A stretch of DNA of 64,000 bases from Clusia tigrina (GCA_920105625.2 OV050033.1:2832001-2896000); one strand, 5' to 3'. Positions 49,506-63,100 are shown, counted from the first letter of the stretch. Numbers and translations: made by a program. The notes: generated by a model not told the origin, from the letters alone.

Positions 49506-49966
49506 TACTCACTTGTATGTGTGGGTTTCAACTGACTGACATTGGGAGCAAACGTTCGCTTTCATATACATACACAAATTACATACTGCAAATATGCATG
49601 CGTAGAGACCTGATTGCTTGCATATTTCAAAGGGCAGCCGTCGGCAGCGAAAAGTTCTTCGTGTATTCTGGTGCATTCTCACCTGATTATCCCGTGATTT
49701 ATTATTAAACTTTTCACTTCCTATCATTTCTTAAAATACATAAATATCTAGAAAAACAACAACAGTTTTCGAATACATTCACACAATTTGCAAGTGCGTG
49801 ATATTCTGACAAGTATTTAATTTTGTATAATTTTGTATTCTTTCTGCTGCGTGCTCCTCATAATAAATGCGTTAATATATTTGCATCCATGAACTTGCCG
49901 CTGTCCGCTGGATTTATTATTTAATTTCCTCTTTTGTTTTTTGTCTTTTGGTTCGTTCACCCACAG

Positions 49967-50319
49967 CTAGAGCAGAAGCCCCAATCTGCAACCCCTTATG
50001 CTGAAGCTGTGACAAGCAGACAAGCGGGCAACATTGGAGTGTGGCGTCTACGTTATAATTTTAAAAATAATTTTTTTTTAAATACATCAGCAACAGAAGA
50101 AAAAAAAAATTCTCAGAACGCAAAAGTACAATTGAACAACTCACCTTGAGCGTGTCAGCCAACAACAACAACAGCAGCAACACAAAGAATAACAAAAACA
50201 ACGTACATACGTGTCACGAGCGAGAACAACAACAGCAAAATACTCGTCTGCAAATTTGCAAACGGGAATAAGAGGAAGTGGACCACTTAGAAAAACAAAG
50301 AAAACACTCTTTTGAGCGA
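49967..50319 (+). other. Ube4B: Probable 5' UTR exon of Ube4B
   Basis: A pyrimidine-rich tract ending ..ttcacccacag precedes CTAGAGCAG at 49967. The following ~350 bp is A-rich with CAA/CAG runs, typical of fly leaders, and runs into the start codon at 50320 without another acceptor. No long frame is present. The 5' boundary is inferred from the acceptor only. Confidence 0.45.
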
Positions 50320-53300
50320 ATGGCGGACGAGCAAAATTTCAAAATGAGCGAACTGACACCGGAGGAGGTGAGTGAGCGTACATGAGCAAACATTTTATTT
50401 AGTTAACGATATTCGATCAAATTTACTCCATTTCCCTTTCTTGTTCGCGTAGATACGCGCTCGCAGGTTGCGTACCTTAGCTGCGTCCAGTTTGGCTAAA
50501 ACTAATCCAGCTGCGAGTACCACAATAACGGGAGAAGACTTGGTCACTGAAGGTAAGCGTACTGAAAGTGGAAAAAAATCCGTGTGGAAGGAGAAACCTC
50601 TTCCGTATTCCTAATCCACAGTGGCTTTTCTTCAGTGTAGCTCTGAGTATTTTGTATTTATACATTTTGAATTTTTAGCAATACGGCCCACGAATGTAGC
50701 CACTGAGTCCCGTCTGTTGCGGGCTGCCACAATTCCCATACAAATTCCCAACCAGCACGATGAGAAGATGGATATTGATGTGGAAATGAAGTCCATCAGT
50801 GGCACACCCACTCAGCCAATGGAGATATCGAAATCCATTTCGACAAGCAATCTACTTGCAGTTGCGATATTGGAGAAGGCCAAAACAGATCCTTTGAAAG
50901 ATAGCGATTCCGGCTTCGAGACCATGGAGACTTGCGAAAGCACCTCCCCGATTGTGAAAAGGGTACTGCCGCCACCACAAAAGAAGTCAGTCGAAGAGCG
51001 TCTGGAAGGGATGTTGTCGACTATTTTAAATGCCACCTGGAATGAGTACTGCACTGGCTCCATCATATGTCCGCGAACTGCTGCTTTCCACGAGTACCAT
51101 CCGGAGAAGCGGTTCGATTTTGAAATGCTTGCGGCAGAGGTGCTTGTGGAGTGCATTCTGAAATTGTACACAGATGATGGTCAAAGCAATGATAGATCAC
51201 CTGGCTCGGATATAAGTGGCGATGGAACACCAACTTATTCCACACCAAAAAAAATCAAGAGTGACGATACGGAAGTCCAAGAGATACTTGCCAAGGCGGA
51301 GACACCGGGCACAAATTATGATCCCATTCATGCAGTTGGTTCCGGCGGTGATGATGAAACTCCAACAACGTCACGCGGTCTGAGAAGTCAGTTTTTGTTG
51401 GCAATTGTTATAGTGTTTAGCTAAAAGTCCTTTCCTTCATTACAGGTGCTCCCACGGACGGCTCTATATGTCCCACACCCTCCTCCTCCGTACTGCCGTC
51501 CATTGCTCTGGCCAAACATAAGGTGGTTATGCATCTGGTGACCTGCTATCAGAATTACCGCCAGATTGTTGAGTACTTTAATTCACACTTGGGGCAGGAG
51601 ACGCCGGGCAGCATTGAAAAGATTAACTCTACGCTGAAAACGACTTTTGACACCTTAATGGGCTACGTTGTGCTGGTGCTGGCTGACCGCATATACGACA
51701 ATTTAAATTATGCCCTGGATCAGTCAAGTCTGTTAGAGCTGCTCTATCAGGATCGCATACCGGAGGACTTTCTCTTCGATTTGGTGGCAGAAGCCTACAA
51801 AAGACCACAGTACTTCGAACAAATATTCGGGCAAGTGTTGCGCGGCCTCTTCATCGGCATGCAGCGCAATATCTGCACCACAAACATAAACACGCAGCAG
51901 ATAGATCTGCTGTCGAAACTAGTAGCGATCAAAGTGGGTAGTGCAAGACCAGTGTGCGATTTGGTGGGGAAACAAAAAAATTTCTTGCCTACGATATGCA
52001 CCAAAATACCGGGTCGGGAGATTGTGAAGTGCAGCTACTTGGGACCGTTTCTGTCGGTGTCCTTGTTTGCAGAGGAGAATGTGAAATTCGCTGAGGAACA
52101 TGGCAAAAGCACTGTAATTGCCTCCAGCACTGGGAAATATCGCTGGGTACAACAATCCTTATCACGCCGAACTTGACTCCATATATTTATAGTTTTTATT
52201 TATCTATTCCTATAGCAATTGCAGTCCATGCGGTCTTCCATGCATGGAGTTTTCCATTCGCTGCTTGTCAACGTCAGTAGTCGTCCCAAAACGCTGGAGT
52301 ACATCGCCAACATTTTGCGTTTCAACGAGCGCAGGGTTCAGTTTGCCTGCGATGAAAAACTGTTGGCCCGCGATGGATTTGTGATTAATTTAATGGCCGT
52401 GCTGCAGCAGTTGTCCATAAAAATCAAATTGGATCGCATCGATCCGGTATTTCCGTACTACAAGGACAGCCTGGTCTGCATAGCGAACGACACGAAGCTG
52501 CGTTTCACGGAGGAGGAGTATAAGAAGTTTCTCGAACGCGAGTACGCCACGTCCACACACAACGGCAATTTCCAAACACAGTGTTGGTTTCTGACGCTGC
52601 AGGCTCATCACCTCGGCTTCATGCCGGCCATACAGCGGTACAGGCAAAAGTCGCGAGCAATCAAGGAGCTGCAGAAGTTAATTGACGAAATTGATCGCAC
52701 CAAGACGCATTGGGAGAACACGCCGTACGCCAAGCGTAACAAGCAATTCCGGGATCGGTGGTTGAAGCAGTTGAGAAAGCTGACCAGGTGCGTCGTTAGC
52801 GTGTTTTAAATAGTTTTCAAGTGTTTATGAAATTAATGTGTGTTTTTCAGATCAAAACTGTGCAGTGAAGTGTGTCTGCTGGATCCGAAGCTGCTCACTT
52901 CGTGCATGTTCTTTTACTCGACCGTCTGTGAGTATCTGCTGTACCAAATGGAGGGTCGTCCCATCGATGGCCCATTCATATCGCGGCAGTCTGCTCTGCA
53001 ACTGAAGCCGTCTGAAGCGTTCTCCGCACTGCCCGAGTGGTACATTGATGATATAGCCGAGTTCATATTGTTCGCCATGCAGCATGCGCTCACCGATGTG
53101 CGTCAGGCCATCGACCACTCAATAATAACGTGGCTGCTGACATGTGTGTGTGCGCCACACCTAATTAAGAATCCCTATGTAACTGCCAAATTAGTGGAGG
53201 TCTTGTTTGTAGTATCATTGGGACCACCAAATTCGCTCAACGTAGCCGTAAGTTCTCCTATTTTTCTCCGTGAGAAGAAATCTCTTTATAATTTGCTTAC

Positions 53301-54662
53301 AATTTCTCCCTAAAGATGTGGAATCATGAATTGGCTCAGACCGTGCTCTGTAGTTCGCTAATGAAGTTCTACGTGGACATCGAAACGACTGGACAAAGCA
53401 CTGAATTTTACGATAAATTTACTATAAGGCAAGTGTGTGCGGTCACATGATTAGATTACTTATTTAGAACCACCCATGCCCTACTTTCTTTGCAGATATC
53501 ACATAAGTCATCTTTTCAAATCGATGTGGGAGAGCCCCGTGCATCGTCAGGTAATGATCACGGAGTCGAAGTCGGGCAAGCAATTTGTAAAATTCATCAA
53601 TATGTTAATGAACGATACGACATTCCTCTTGGACGAATGCCTGGAAAACCTGAAACGCATACATCAGACACAGGTGACACTACAGGGTTCTTTTAAGCTC
53701 AAACTATGATATCTAATCTATTTATGTTGATATTTTGTAGGTGCTCATGTTGAACGAGACGGCCTGGGGTGACCTGGGCAGCGAACAGCAGCAGAGTCGC
53801 CTCTCACAGCTGTCCACCGATGAGCGTCAGTGTCGTTCGTACTTGACTCTTGCCCGGGAAACTGTCGAAATGTTTCACTATCTAACAGTACGTATATTTA
53901 GTGTGTGCCATCCTATTTGGGTATTGTATTACCTTCCCTACCCTTCCCCTTCCTTAGGATGACATTAAGGAGCCGTTCATGCGCGACGAACTCGTCGACC
54001 GTCTGAGCTCCATGGTGAACTTCAATTTGCAGCAATTGTGCGGTCCCAAGTGCAACGATTTGAAAGTGCGCAACCCTACCAAATATGGCTGGGAGCCTCG
54101 CCGCCTCTTAGGGCAAATATTCGACATTTACTTGCACCTGGACTGTGAAAGATTTGCTCAGGCACTGGCTGCCGACGAGCGTTCGTTCCAAAAGCACTTA
54201 TTCGACGATGCCGCCAATCGCATTGAACGTTTGGGCATACGCTCTGCCATCGAAGTGGAGAAATTCAGAGGATTGATCAGCAAAGCGCATGATATCTACG
54301 GTAAGCCAGCTAAGGTTATTTCGATATTTGTTAGCATATCCTTTAATACCGTTTTTTTTTTAGTGGCCAATCAACAGTCCGACGATGAATGCGCTGATGC
54401 TCCGGATGAGTTCAAAGATCCGCTCATGGACACTCTAATGTCCGATCCGGTTGTTCTGCCATCTGGCACGGTGATGGATCGCGCCATCATAACGCGACAT
54501 CTGCTGAACAGTAACACGGATCCGTTCAATCGGCAGCCCCTGACTGAGGATATGCTGGTGGCAAACTCTGAACTGAAGGAACGCATCGATAGCTGGCGCA
54601 AGGAGCAACGTTTCAAAAGGCAACAGGAACAGAACCTTCGCTTAAACGATAAGAGCAGTTAA
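50320..54662 (+). CDS. Ube4B: Ubiquitin conjugation factor E4 B (U-box E3/E4 ligase), 11 coding exons, 1,201 aa
   Basis: Coding exons are 50320-50367, 50453-50552, 50679-51386, 51446-52146, 52216-52787, 52851-53247, 53316-53428, 53496-53673, 53741-53887, 53958-54300 and 54364-54662. They sum to 3,606 nt with all phases closing. The start [20 protein letters not shown] aligns with the UBE4B N-terminus. A low-complexity acidic/Ser-rich N-terminal third follows. Then come the Ufd2 core (e.g. [35 protein letters not shown]) and a C-terminal U-box starting [16 protein letters not shown] with [19 protein letters not shown]. The family elongates ubiquitin chains with an E2 and works with Cdc48/VCP. 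The intron after 53428 uses a GC donor. The donor at 52146 (TGG|gtacaa) is the least certain; an alternative phase-0 gtaatt lies slightly upstream. The gene converges on Tor. Confidence 0.96.
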
Positions 54663-55064
54663 ATGGGGCAATCTTTTTTATGTAGGCTTTAGTTAAAAAT
54701 TTAAAACCTTTGTTTCATTTGCTTATGCCTTTTTGTAGGAAATGATCCCGCTCCGCAGCCTCGTTTGTAATTATATATTTTAGTGATAAATATTTTCTTT
54801 TTGGTTGATGTTATAATTTTCGAGTCGTTGTTTTTTACAAAATTATAATACTTTTAGACTTCGCGTCGCGTTTTTATATTGAATTTACATAATCGTATAT
54901 TTTTGTTGAATTTTATTAATTATCGCCTTCAAGTGTATAAATAATCAACTTTAAAACAGGAAATATTAGTTTATATTTAATAAGTTAGAAGTGCATACTA
55001 AATCTTGGTTTTTACTCGTATTACTTAACGTATTTAATGTGTAAGGATAAACGGCAGAATATAT

Positions 55065-55070
55065 AATAAA
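55065..55070 (+). terminator. Candidate poly(A) signal for Ube4B
   Basis: AATAAA lies 400 bp after the Ube4B stop in an AT-rich 3' region, and further AATAAA-like motifs follow near 55,160. Use is not demonstrable from sequence. Confidence 0.4.
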
Positions 55071-55349
55071 TGCCACTTAGATTTAAGCCAAAATACAATT
55101 TACTTATATATATATATAGCTATTGATTGATAGATTTTCCGTTCGAAGCCATCGGATTAGTAATAAAATTCTTTAAAATAAAATGAAACTGACCGCAAAT
55201 AAGTTTAAAAATCTTTCATTTTCACACCATTTGTGGCGGCCAATGTCATCAAGTGGTAAATCTACTATTCTCGCCAGTTGGAGTTTCCGCACTAGCATGG
55301 TCTTGGAATGATTATATCTAAATCTTGTTCTCTTCAGCCCGAAATTCTT

Positions 55350-55400
55350 GGTTTATACACTACTCCTTCTCCCAAACCTTCGCATTATGGTCCAAGACTC
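55350..55400 (+). mobile_element. Probable SINE body fragment
   Basis: TACTCCTTCTCCCAAACCTT then CGCATTATGGTCCAAGA resembles the CATTCCCCCAA..TTGC..ATTATGGT portion of the family. It is short and diverged. Confidence 0.35.
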
Positions 55401-55658
55401 AAGGGTTATTAGACACATGCTGCTGCAACATTTTCTAATGAATACTGAAATAGCAACATTCTTCATCCATCTTCTAATGAAATCCGAAATCGGAACATTC
55501 TTGCAACATTTTCTAGTACAGAATGTGTTCGCAGCATTCTTGAAACATTCATCGATGCAGAGTAAAATAACAAGAGAAACGACCGATGTTGCTTAAATTC
55601 CTGAGCAACATGTTCTATTGATGAAAAGTTTATAATCAATTTGTTGGATTTTAGTAAG

Positions 55659-55724
55659 ACCAAATACGATATATAAAGAATATGCGACATCCTCCAAATA
55701 CTCTCTTTATATATCGTATTTGGT
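55659..55724. repeat. Perfect 21-bp inverted repeat with 24-nt loop
   Basis: The arms at 55659-55679 and 55704-55724 are exact reverse complements. Each begins or ends with ACCAAATACGA and its complement. The pairing stops abruptly outside the arms. The size (66 nt) is hairpin-RNA-like, but a remnant foldback transposon is equally possible. Confidence 0.85.
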
Positions 55725-56370
55725 AAAACACGCATATGTGCGTATGTATGTATATACATACGCTACTTTAGGTTTCACTACAGATTTTGGCTGATAAATC
55801 ACACTAGTTTAGAAACTAGCTTAATTTTTTCACGTTTCTAACCAACTTTTTCCTAGCGGGCCATCGTTTAAAAATAGGACACTGATTTTTTTCATCTTCT
55901 AATAAAGAATGAGAAATTTATTCCACCCAGTACTTTAATTTCTTGAGTATAATTTGTCGTCTGTTTCTCTTGTTGATGAGAGTCAAATAAGGAGTCACCC
56001 ATCATCTAAAAATCCCAGTTAAAGAATCTCCATTGTTCTCATACCTTGATGACGTCGCTCTCCAGGCTCGCCGCTTTTGGCGGCTAGTTTTGGTGGGAAG
56101 AAATTCGTGTGTGAATGCTAGAAATCAAGCTATAATGACATGCCATTCTCTGATATTCAAAAGAATTGAACAATAATTTGGTTCTAATTGGGTGCTTGGG
56201 GACATTGTTACCCAAGAAGAACGCGACATTTTAGAATGGTAATCGAACAGCGCATTCCACTGGTGACAAGACTTTCAAACAGAGTCTCTGAAGGAGATTT
56301 GTTATTTGTGGCTCCTTCACGAAGGCCACTCCGTACGATCGGTTTTGTATTTATTCTCACCTGGAACTTG

Positions 56371-56466
56371 AAGTAACTGGAGACCTTTATTTGAGGTAGT
56401 TGGAGATCATTACTAGAGGTGGCTGCAGATTTTTTCTTGAAGTGACTGGAGACCTTTACTAGAGGT
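56371..56466. repeat. Degenerate short tandem repeat (ACTGGAGACCTTTACTAGAGGT-type)
   Basis: Two close copies of a 27-bp unit (56371 and about 56440) flank a diverged copy containing TTGGAGATCATTACTAGAGG. There is no coding potential. It is possibly part of an unrecognised mobile element. Confidence 0.5.
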
Positions 56467-56829
56467 TTGCCGGGAATATGAGCGACCTCCCCAAACATTT
56501 ATTTATAAATAAAAACCTATCCTACATTGAACTCCTTCAGCGAGACTCGTCTTAAGAACCCGCCACTTTCATCCTCCTATTTAGTTGCTTCTAGGACAAC
56601 TATTCGGAGTTTGATAATAAAGTGTCTAATGGCAATCTGCACAAAGAGCCCCGCCCCCTTTCTTCGTTTCACATACTAGTGTGTCGGATCCTCTCCCACG
56701 CAAGCTGAGTGAACTCTTTTTATGCAGCGAGCGTCAATTTTGTGTGCAGCACAGCAGCGATTGCAGCGGTTTCTCGGCGATTGGATCGCTTCGCAGGACC
56801 GCGTGTGCACCGGGTGAAGCGCCACACAA

Positions 56830-57044
56830 TTTATTCAGCAATTGCTTTAACTTATTAATAGTAATGTTGACAATTGTTTTAAATATTACAAACTAGTAAA
56901 TAAAGTGCATAAAAACAGCGCAAAGCAGATACGCACTTAGTCGGGTAGAAATCCATTGATAAGAAACCGTCAAAGTCAGCACAACGAAAGGACTAAATAC
57001 TTAAATTAGGTATGTTCACACTTAAAAGCTAAATTAAGTTTAAT
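56830..57044 (-). terminator. Candidate poly(A) signals for Tor
   Basis: On the minus strand ATTAAA lies at 57039-57044 (about 90 nt past the Tor stop) and AATAAA at 56830-56835 (about 300 nt past). Either could serve the Tor 3' end. Confidence 0.4.
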
Positions 57045-57130
57045 CATGGGTAAAAGTATAAAAATAAAAACGTTCAGCTTCCTTCCCTTCGCATCACCTT
57101 CGCCTCTTGCCGCACTCGGACCACATGCGC

Positions 57131-60100
57131 CTACCAGAACGGACACCAGCCGATGTAACACTGGCACAGGTTCTCGTTGTTGGTGGCCTGCTGGATGAGC
57201 AGGTCCACCTGCTGCTGCACAGTGACGCTGCTCTGTGTCTGGAAGTCAGTGCCGGTCAGTTTGCGTTTGACGCGCTTGATGACTTTGCTCGCCTTGCTGT
57301 TGGTCACGTCGGTGTTGGTGCCCAGCAGATTGCCCGCCAGCTGTGCCTCGTAGGCCTTCGACTTGGCTATAGTGTTGGTGTGCAGCATGGACTCCTCCAC
57401 AGAGTTGCTCAGACTGACGCCGTTGCCAACCATGCCCGTGGTGGTAACGTCGTTGTTAGTCGCTTTGGAGCGATGGTTCTTGTCGGCGTCGAGTAGACGC
57501 CAGTTCAACAGCGGATCGTATACGAAAGCCTCCAGCACGGCCATCAACGAGTCCTTGTTGCGGCGCAGCACGAGCATGACGCTCTCGCAGGTGCGCCGGT
57601 ATGTGCCCTCAATGCCAGTCACCTCCATGGCCTTGATCAGCATGCGCGTTAGGCGGAACGGAATTTTCTCTGGGAATTTCTCGCGCGTCATCGCCACCTC
57701 GAAGCAGTCACCGAAGTCAATGTGCAAAATTTTGCCGCTCATGCGGTCCAACATCAGATTCGAGGGATGGCGATCGCCCAAGCCTAGGATGTAGCCGACC
57801 ATGGACATCACAGCTAGTGAGCGGGTGTAATTCGTGCGACGTTCGAACCACACCTCGGACGAGGGCGACTTCAGCCACAGCAGCTTGGCCAAATCGTCGC
57901 CCTGCGTTTGAGCAAGAGCGAACTCGAACACCTCCACCTTCTGCATGAGCGTCAAGTGGTCGTAGTCAGGTGAAACGCTGAGCATGGTGCGGTGCTCCTG
58001 ATTGAGCGGCACCTTTTTCTTGTCACGATAATCGCGGATCAGCGTGTGCAGCGTATCACAGTGCGGCACCCAACCAATCAGGCCCGAGTTGGTGCTGAGC
58101 GGAATCACCGCGTACCTCTGGATGGCCAAGTTGCGCCGGAACGTGTCCGGATCGTCGAGCAGTAACGTGTTGACTAGCGAGAACAGTTGCATGACGCGCT
58201 CATCCTGCCGCAGATCCTCGTGACCCTTCAGTAGATACATGTAATCCTTGCCATTGGAGCCACGAATGCACAGTTTGCGGGGACGCTGCTTGGATGTGAT
58301 GACTTGGAGGTTCGTCTTTATGTGGCTGATGCGTATGAGTTCCTGCCCGGGATTGTACGAACCCGGTACTGCCAGGTCCAGATCCTTGCAGGCCAGCAGT
58401 TTGGGTGAGACGTAAGGCAACTCCAGCGACGTCAATTGAGGCAGCTGCCGCGATATCTTCTGGAAAACGTGATAATATATGTCCCAGGCGTGGTCCAAAT
58501 CCATGAGTATGGATGAAGTCTTGTAGCGTTGGGTCCACTCGTATGCTTCCGTCAGTTCCCGACCGTACGCCTGTGAAAAGGACGTCTCCTTCAGTGTCTG
58601 GGGGCCGCGTTCCAGCATCGCGTGCAGAGGTTCCAGGATGTCAAACATTCCTTTGACGTTGCGATCGCCAAAATAGAGGCGCGACGCTTCCTCGAGTCCC
58701 TCGTGCCACTGCTCATGCCACAGTATGGCCACGCGGATGAGCTCCTCGCTGCACATAACCGCTTGTTCGACCAGGGTGAGCGAATGCTTGCGCATGGAGT
58801 CGAGTATCTTGAAGGCGGCATTTTTGCGGGCCACCGACGCAGACTTCGAGGCTACAGTGAGCGGATAGATCAGAGCCTGCGGATGGTATTTGCCTATGTC
58901 GATGAGCAGCTGGTGAATAAGCTGTCCCACCAGATTGCGGTGAGTGTCGATGCGCGCAATCAGCTGCGGGATGACCTGCAACCAAGTGTTAATCTCGATC
59001 ATTTTCATTCCGGACAGCAGAGCGTCGTAGACCTCTGAGTGGTGGCCATAATCGAACCACAGAGTCAGCAGTCGCAGAGTATCCTGGAGCGAGTTGCCTT
59101 TGATCAGGCTTATGGATCGGAAGAAGCCGTGCACGGCAGGCACCGCGTACTGCTCGATTATCATGCGCTCCTTCTGCAACTGAGTCTCGCTGTTGGAGCC
59201 TAGGATGATAGTTTCCAGGGGAGTCTTATTAGTGTCCAGAGGTTGCTTTTGAGCCTGCACTACCTTGAAATTCATGTATGCCCACAAATGCCACGCCTTA
59301 TACCAGTTGGGGTCGTAGTCAGTGGCTTTCTCAAAGCATTCAAGTGCTCCCTGCACCGCTTCGGCGTCGAGAATGCCTTGCAGCTTATTCTGCCAGGTGG
59401 CCAGACGTAAGTAGCATCGGGCAAGCAGGCGGTGGTCATGCTGCTTCACGTCCTCCGGTATGCAGCTCAACTGGGAACTGTACGTGTTGACGAAGCGACT
59501 CAGCTGCTCGTAAGCACCTTGCAGGTTTTCGGAAGCGGCCATGTGCTTCGTGTAGGCGTAGGTCACCTGTGGTTGGCTGTAAGGCAGAGCATCTGTGGGA
59601 TTCTGCGACGGATCGGCCCCCAGCAGCATCACCAATGTTTTGTGCGACAGATGGAGCGATCCGGACTTGCGACACAGACTGGCGTACTTCAGCCAGGTGT
59701 GCACGTCCTCCTGCGGGCGCAGAACCAACGAGTGGACTTGTATGATACGCCGCCAGTCCTCCACCAAACGTTGCCCGCCCTGCAGCCGCTTCCACCACAT
59801 GCTCTTCAGCGGATCGCGCCGTTCCGGTATCAACTTGTATTGTATGACCTCTTCCAGCTCCGCTAGCATTTGCACACAGACCATGGCTCCATAAGCGCGT
59901 TCATACGACTCGCCCGCCATGGACGTCAACTCGGTGTCGAGCAAGTCGCGCGTCTCGTCGATCAGACGCTGGGCGGTCTCGAAATCTTCATGGTGCACCG
60001 ACAAAACTGCGCGATAGAAGCTGCCGTCCTGCGTGTCCTCGGGTATGCACTTCACATACTCCTGCATGGATTCCCAGTCTTGCAATCCCCAGGCAGCCAC

Positions 60101-63100
60101 CGAAGCCAGTGGACCAGCGCGCGACTTTGCCTCTCGTCCCAACGTGTCCCATTCTTTTTTGGCAACAGTGCTCAGTTCCGACCACTCGCCCAGCGCCTCC
60201 AAGCATCGCATGTGACCCAAACGTGATTCGAGATCTGAGGAGTCGAGTTTCAAATTATGCGAGTAGTGTATAAGCGCCTGGTCCCAGTTGTGCAGCTTCT
60301 CGTACCAGCGACCTTGCACCTTCAGCTCGTTGGCGGCGTTGCGGAAGGTGGTCAGTAAACCTTCGGCCGCTTCTTTCTGCTGCAGCTTATTGTTGATCAG
60401 AATCAGTGACTCGAATACCTGCGGATCCTTGTGGCTCAGGAATTCTTCCTCCTTGTAGCGCAACGCTTTGGCGTAGGCTCGACACGCCATGGCGCGCGTG
60501 CCCAGCAGTTTGGTTTCAATGGGAATGGGGTCCTTGTCACAGTGCTCCATAAACTCGGCTAGGTTGAGGATGGTTTGGGTGATTTCGGGCATGTCGGTGA
60601 CTTGCAGCGCTTGAATGAGCGACTGAGTCAACTCGTTTTTGTGTTCTGTCGAGAGTTCCGTCCAGCAGGAAATGAAAGCGGCGTTGAAGAGATCCCGCAG
60701 CAGTTTGTCATAGTCCTGAGCCAACACCTGGCAGGCGCGGAGGGCATGGGACGGCGAATCCTTGAGCAGCCCAATGGAAAGGCGCTTCAGCCACTCGACC
60801 CAATCGTCTTTGGAGACACGTCGCGTTACCGGAAGTGCTGTGCGCAGATTTATAGTGGAAACATTGATTTTTTTCAAACCAGTGCCGCTATCGGACACCC
60901 CAGCCTCGGCGCTCTTGAACTGGGCCTGCCGCATATGGAACTCATCGTCAAGGCACATGGTGGTGTTGCTCTGGATCTTCGTCAGCAGTTTCTCGTACTT
61001 GGAGTCCACAATTCGATGCTTTGCTATGGTGCGATTCACCAGCGGAGCGAAGACCAGGTACTTTTTTCCCAGCTGAATGACGAGCGAGCACAGCGTGGCC
61101 ATGGCCTGATCGCGCAGCTCGGGTTCAGACTCGAGCACTCGCACCAACGGGTGTATGATGCGGGAGGAGAAGTCCGTGAAGTCGAGAATCCAGGCCAATT
61201 TATCAATTGTCTCCAAGGCCACCAAGGAAACCGGTTGCGGCGCGTACGGCGACTCGAACAGCTTCACAATGGGCGGCACAATCAGATGCAAATAATTGTC
61301 AAGGGTGTTGCCAAACTTCTGTAAGGCTTGCAACAGGCGTTTGGTCACCGCTCGGTCCTTCGAAACGTCGTGTTGCAGCACACGCAAAATCTGCGGAATC
61401 AGTTCGGAGAGGTAGTTGCGGAAGTCGCAGCCCAGCGCCACCGCAATATGCTCGATCAGGTTGATGAGCGTCAGCTGTAGCGGCGTGTTGATCGTCCAGA
61501 ACTCCTTGATTAGTTTGAAGATGTCGCCCATGTAGCTTATGATATGCTGCTTGACAATCTCCACCAGTGTGGCGAGCTGCTGGAACAGGAACTCGCGCAG
61601 ATTTATGTCCGCCGTTCGCACGTTCTCCAGCAGGCTGGGCAGCACTTGCGACAAATACGGTACACACTTCACGCCCAAGCTCTTAAAGACCAGAGTGACA
61701 GCCTGCACAACGCTGGTGTGCCGACTGCTCAATGTGGGGTCACGCAGTATCCGCATCAGGGCCGCAATTGCCACGGCCGGGTAGTAATCGTCCAGAATGT
61801 TGCCCATGTTCACGAGCAGTTCGGCGGTCGAAATGTCCTGAGTCTCGTCCATTTTGAAGTCAGACAACGAGATCAAAACGCTGTCCTTTTGGCTGTCAAT
61901 CAGACCCTTGTTCATTTTGTGCTTGTACGGGTCCATGGCGCCGAGCAGGCCCAAAACACGAATGGTTTCGCGTCGTATGGAACGCCGCTCTTCGGTTTTC
62001 AGAAAGTTTATAAGTATGTCAATCAGTACGGGGTACTTGTGGTAAGGGGAAACAACACGCCCGGTGGCGCTGATCAGTTGTCCCAGAGTCCAAAGCGACA
62101 CACCGCGCTTATCTGGACTGCCGGCATCGCCCAACATCTCCAGCAATATAGATAACAGTTCGTCTGCCCAGAGCTCCATTTCATTGGAGCCTCCATTGAC
62201 CTCAGCGAGATCTCCAATGGCTCGCAGCACGTTGAGGATGACGCCAGGATTGGAATCTGGTTCACGAAGTTTCGGAACGAGAATGGTGAGTATGGGATGC
62301 ATGTACGAGGAAATTAAACTGTTTGTGGGGAAAAAGGTGAGTGACTGGGGCACAATTTGAACAATTTTCGCTCTTACCGTGGCGTACTAATGACCAAATG
62401 GTCCAGCATTCTGGCACTCTGCTCCTTGTTGCGACTCATGCCCGAGTGCTCCAAACCAGTTAACAATTGTATCATCGTTTTGCGTAGCTTCGGCATCACA
62501 TATGCCGGATTCATGGCAGACAAACGACCAATTGTCACCATGGCCAATTCGCGTATTTCGAAAATTTCATCGTTGAGCGTTATAAACAGAGCACTTAAAG
62601 ACTCCGGTTGAGCAAGTTCAGCATCGAAGGTCTCGTCCAACGATCGCAGAATGCGTATGCGTACATTGCAGTCCATGTCCGTGATAGCCACTATCAGCAG
62701 ACGTTCAATGACGTGCGAGACGGTTTCGGTGAGAGTTTTGGAATTCTCGGAACTATCTGCGGTTTGCACGGCCAGCTTCAGCAGGCGGGTGCACGTTTGC
62801 ACAGCTTCCAAACGGATCTCCTGCTGTTCGTGATTTATGAAGTAGTCGGCGCATCTAGAAAGATAGAATAAGCAGTGGAAATATTGAAATATATGAAAAG
62901 GTATTAAACTGCTCTATTATGAATGGAAGCTGGATTGGCATTTTCTCTACTATTGCATCTATCGAAGCATCAAAAACCTCGGTTCATAATTTGAAACTGT
63001 CACACAACTGATGGCACGGATGAGCTCTGAATCCTTCCCTCTCACCCGGAACCATATTACCAGATGGTACTGCGAGAGAATAACCAGTTTCAATGAGTGC

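Larger units (their letters stand above)
54663..57130. other. Ube4B-Tor convergent intergenic spacer
   Basis: Apart from the two 3' UTRs, this AT-rich spacer holds a SINE-like fragment (55350-55400), a perfect hairpin (55659-55724), a degenerate repeat (56371-56466) and a short GC-richer stretch near 56,680-56,830. I see no coding potential: open frames here are short and lack family similarity. Confidence 0.6.

Noticed and set aside
60575..61324. 249-codon plus-strand frame inside Tor
   Set aside because: It is antisense to a highly conserved kinase exon with strong codon bias; a shadow frame without similarity.
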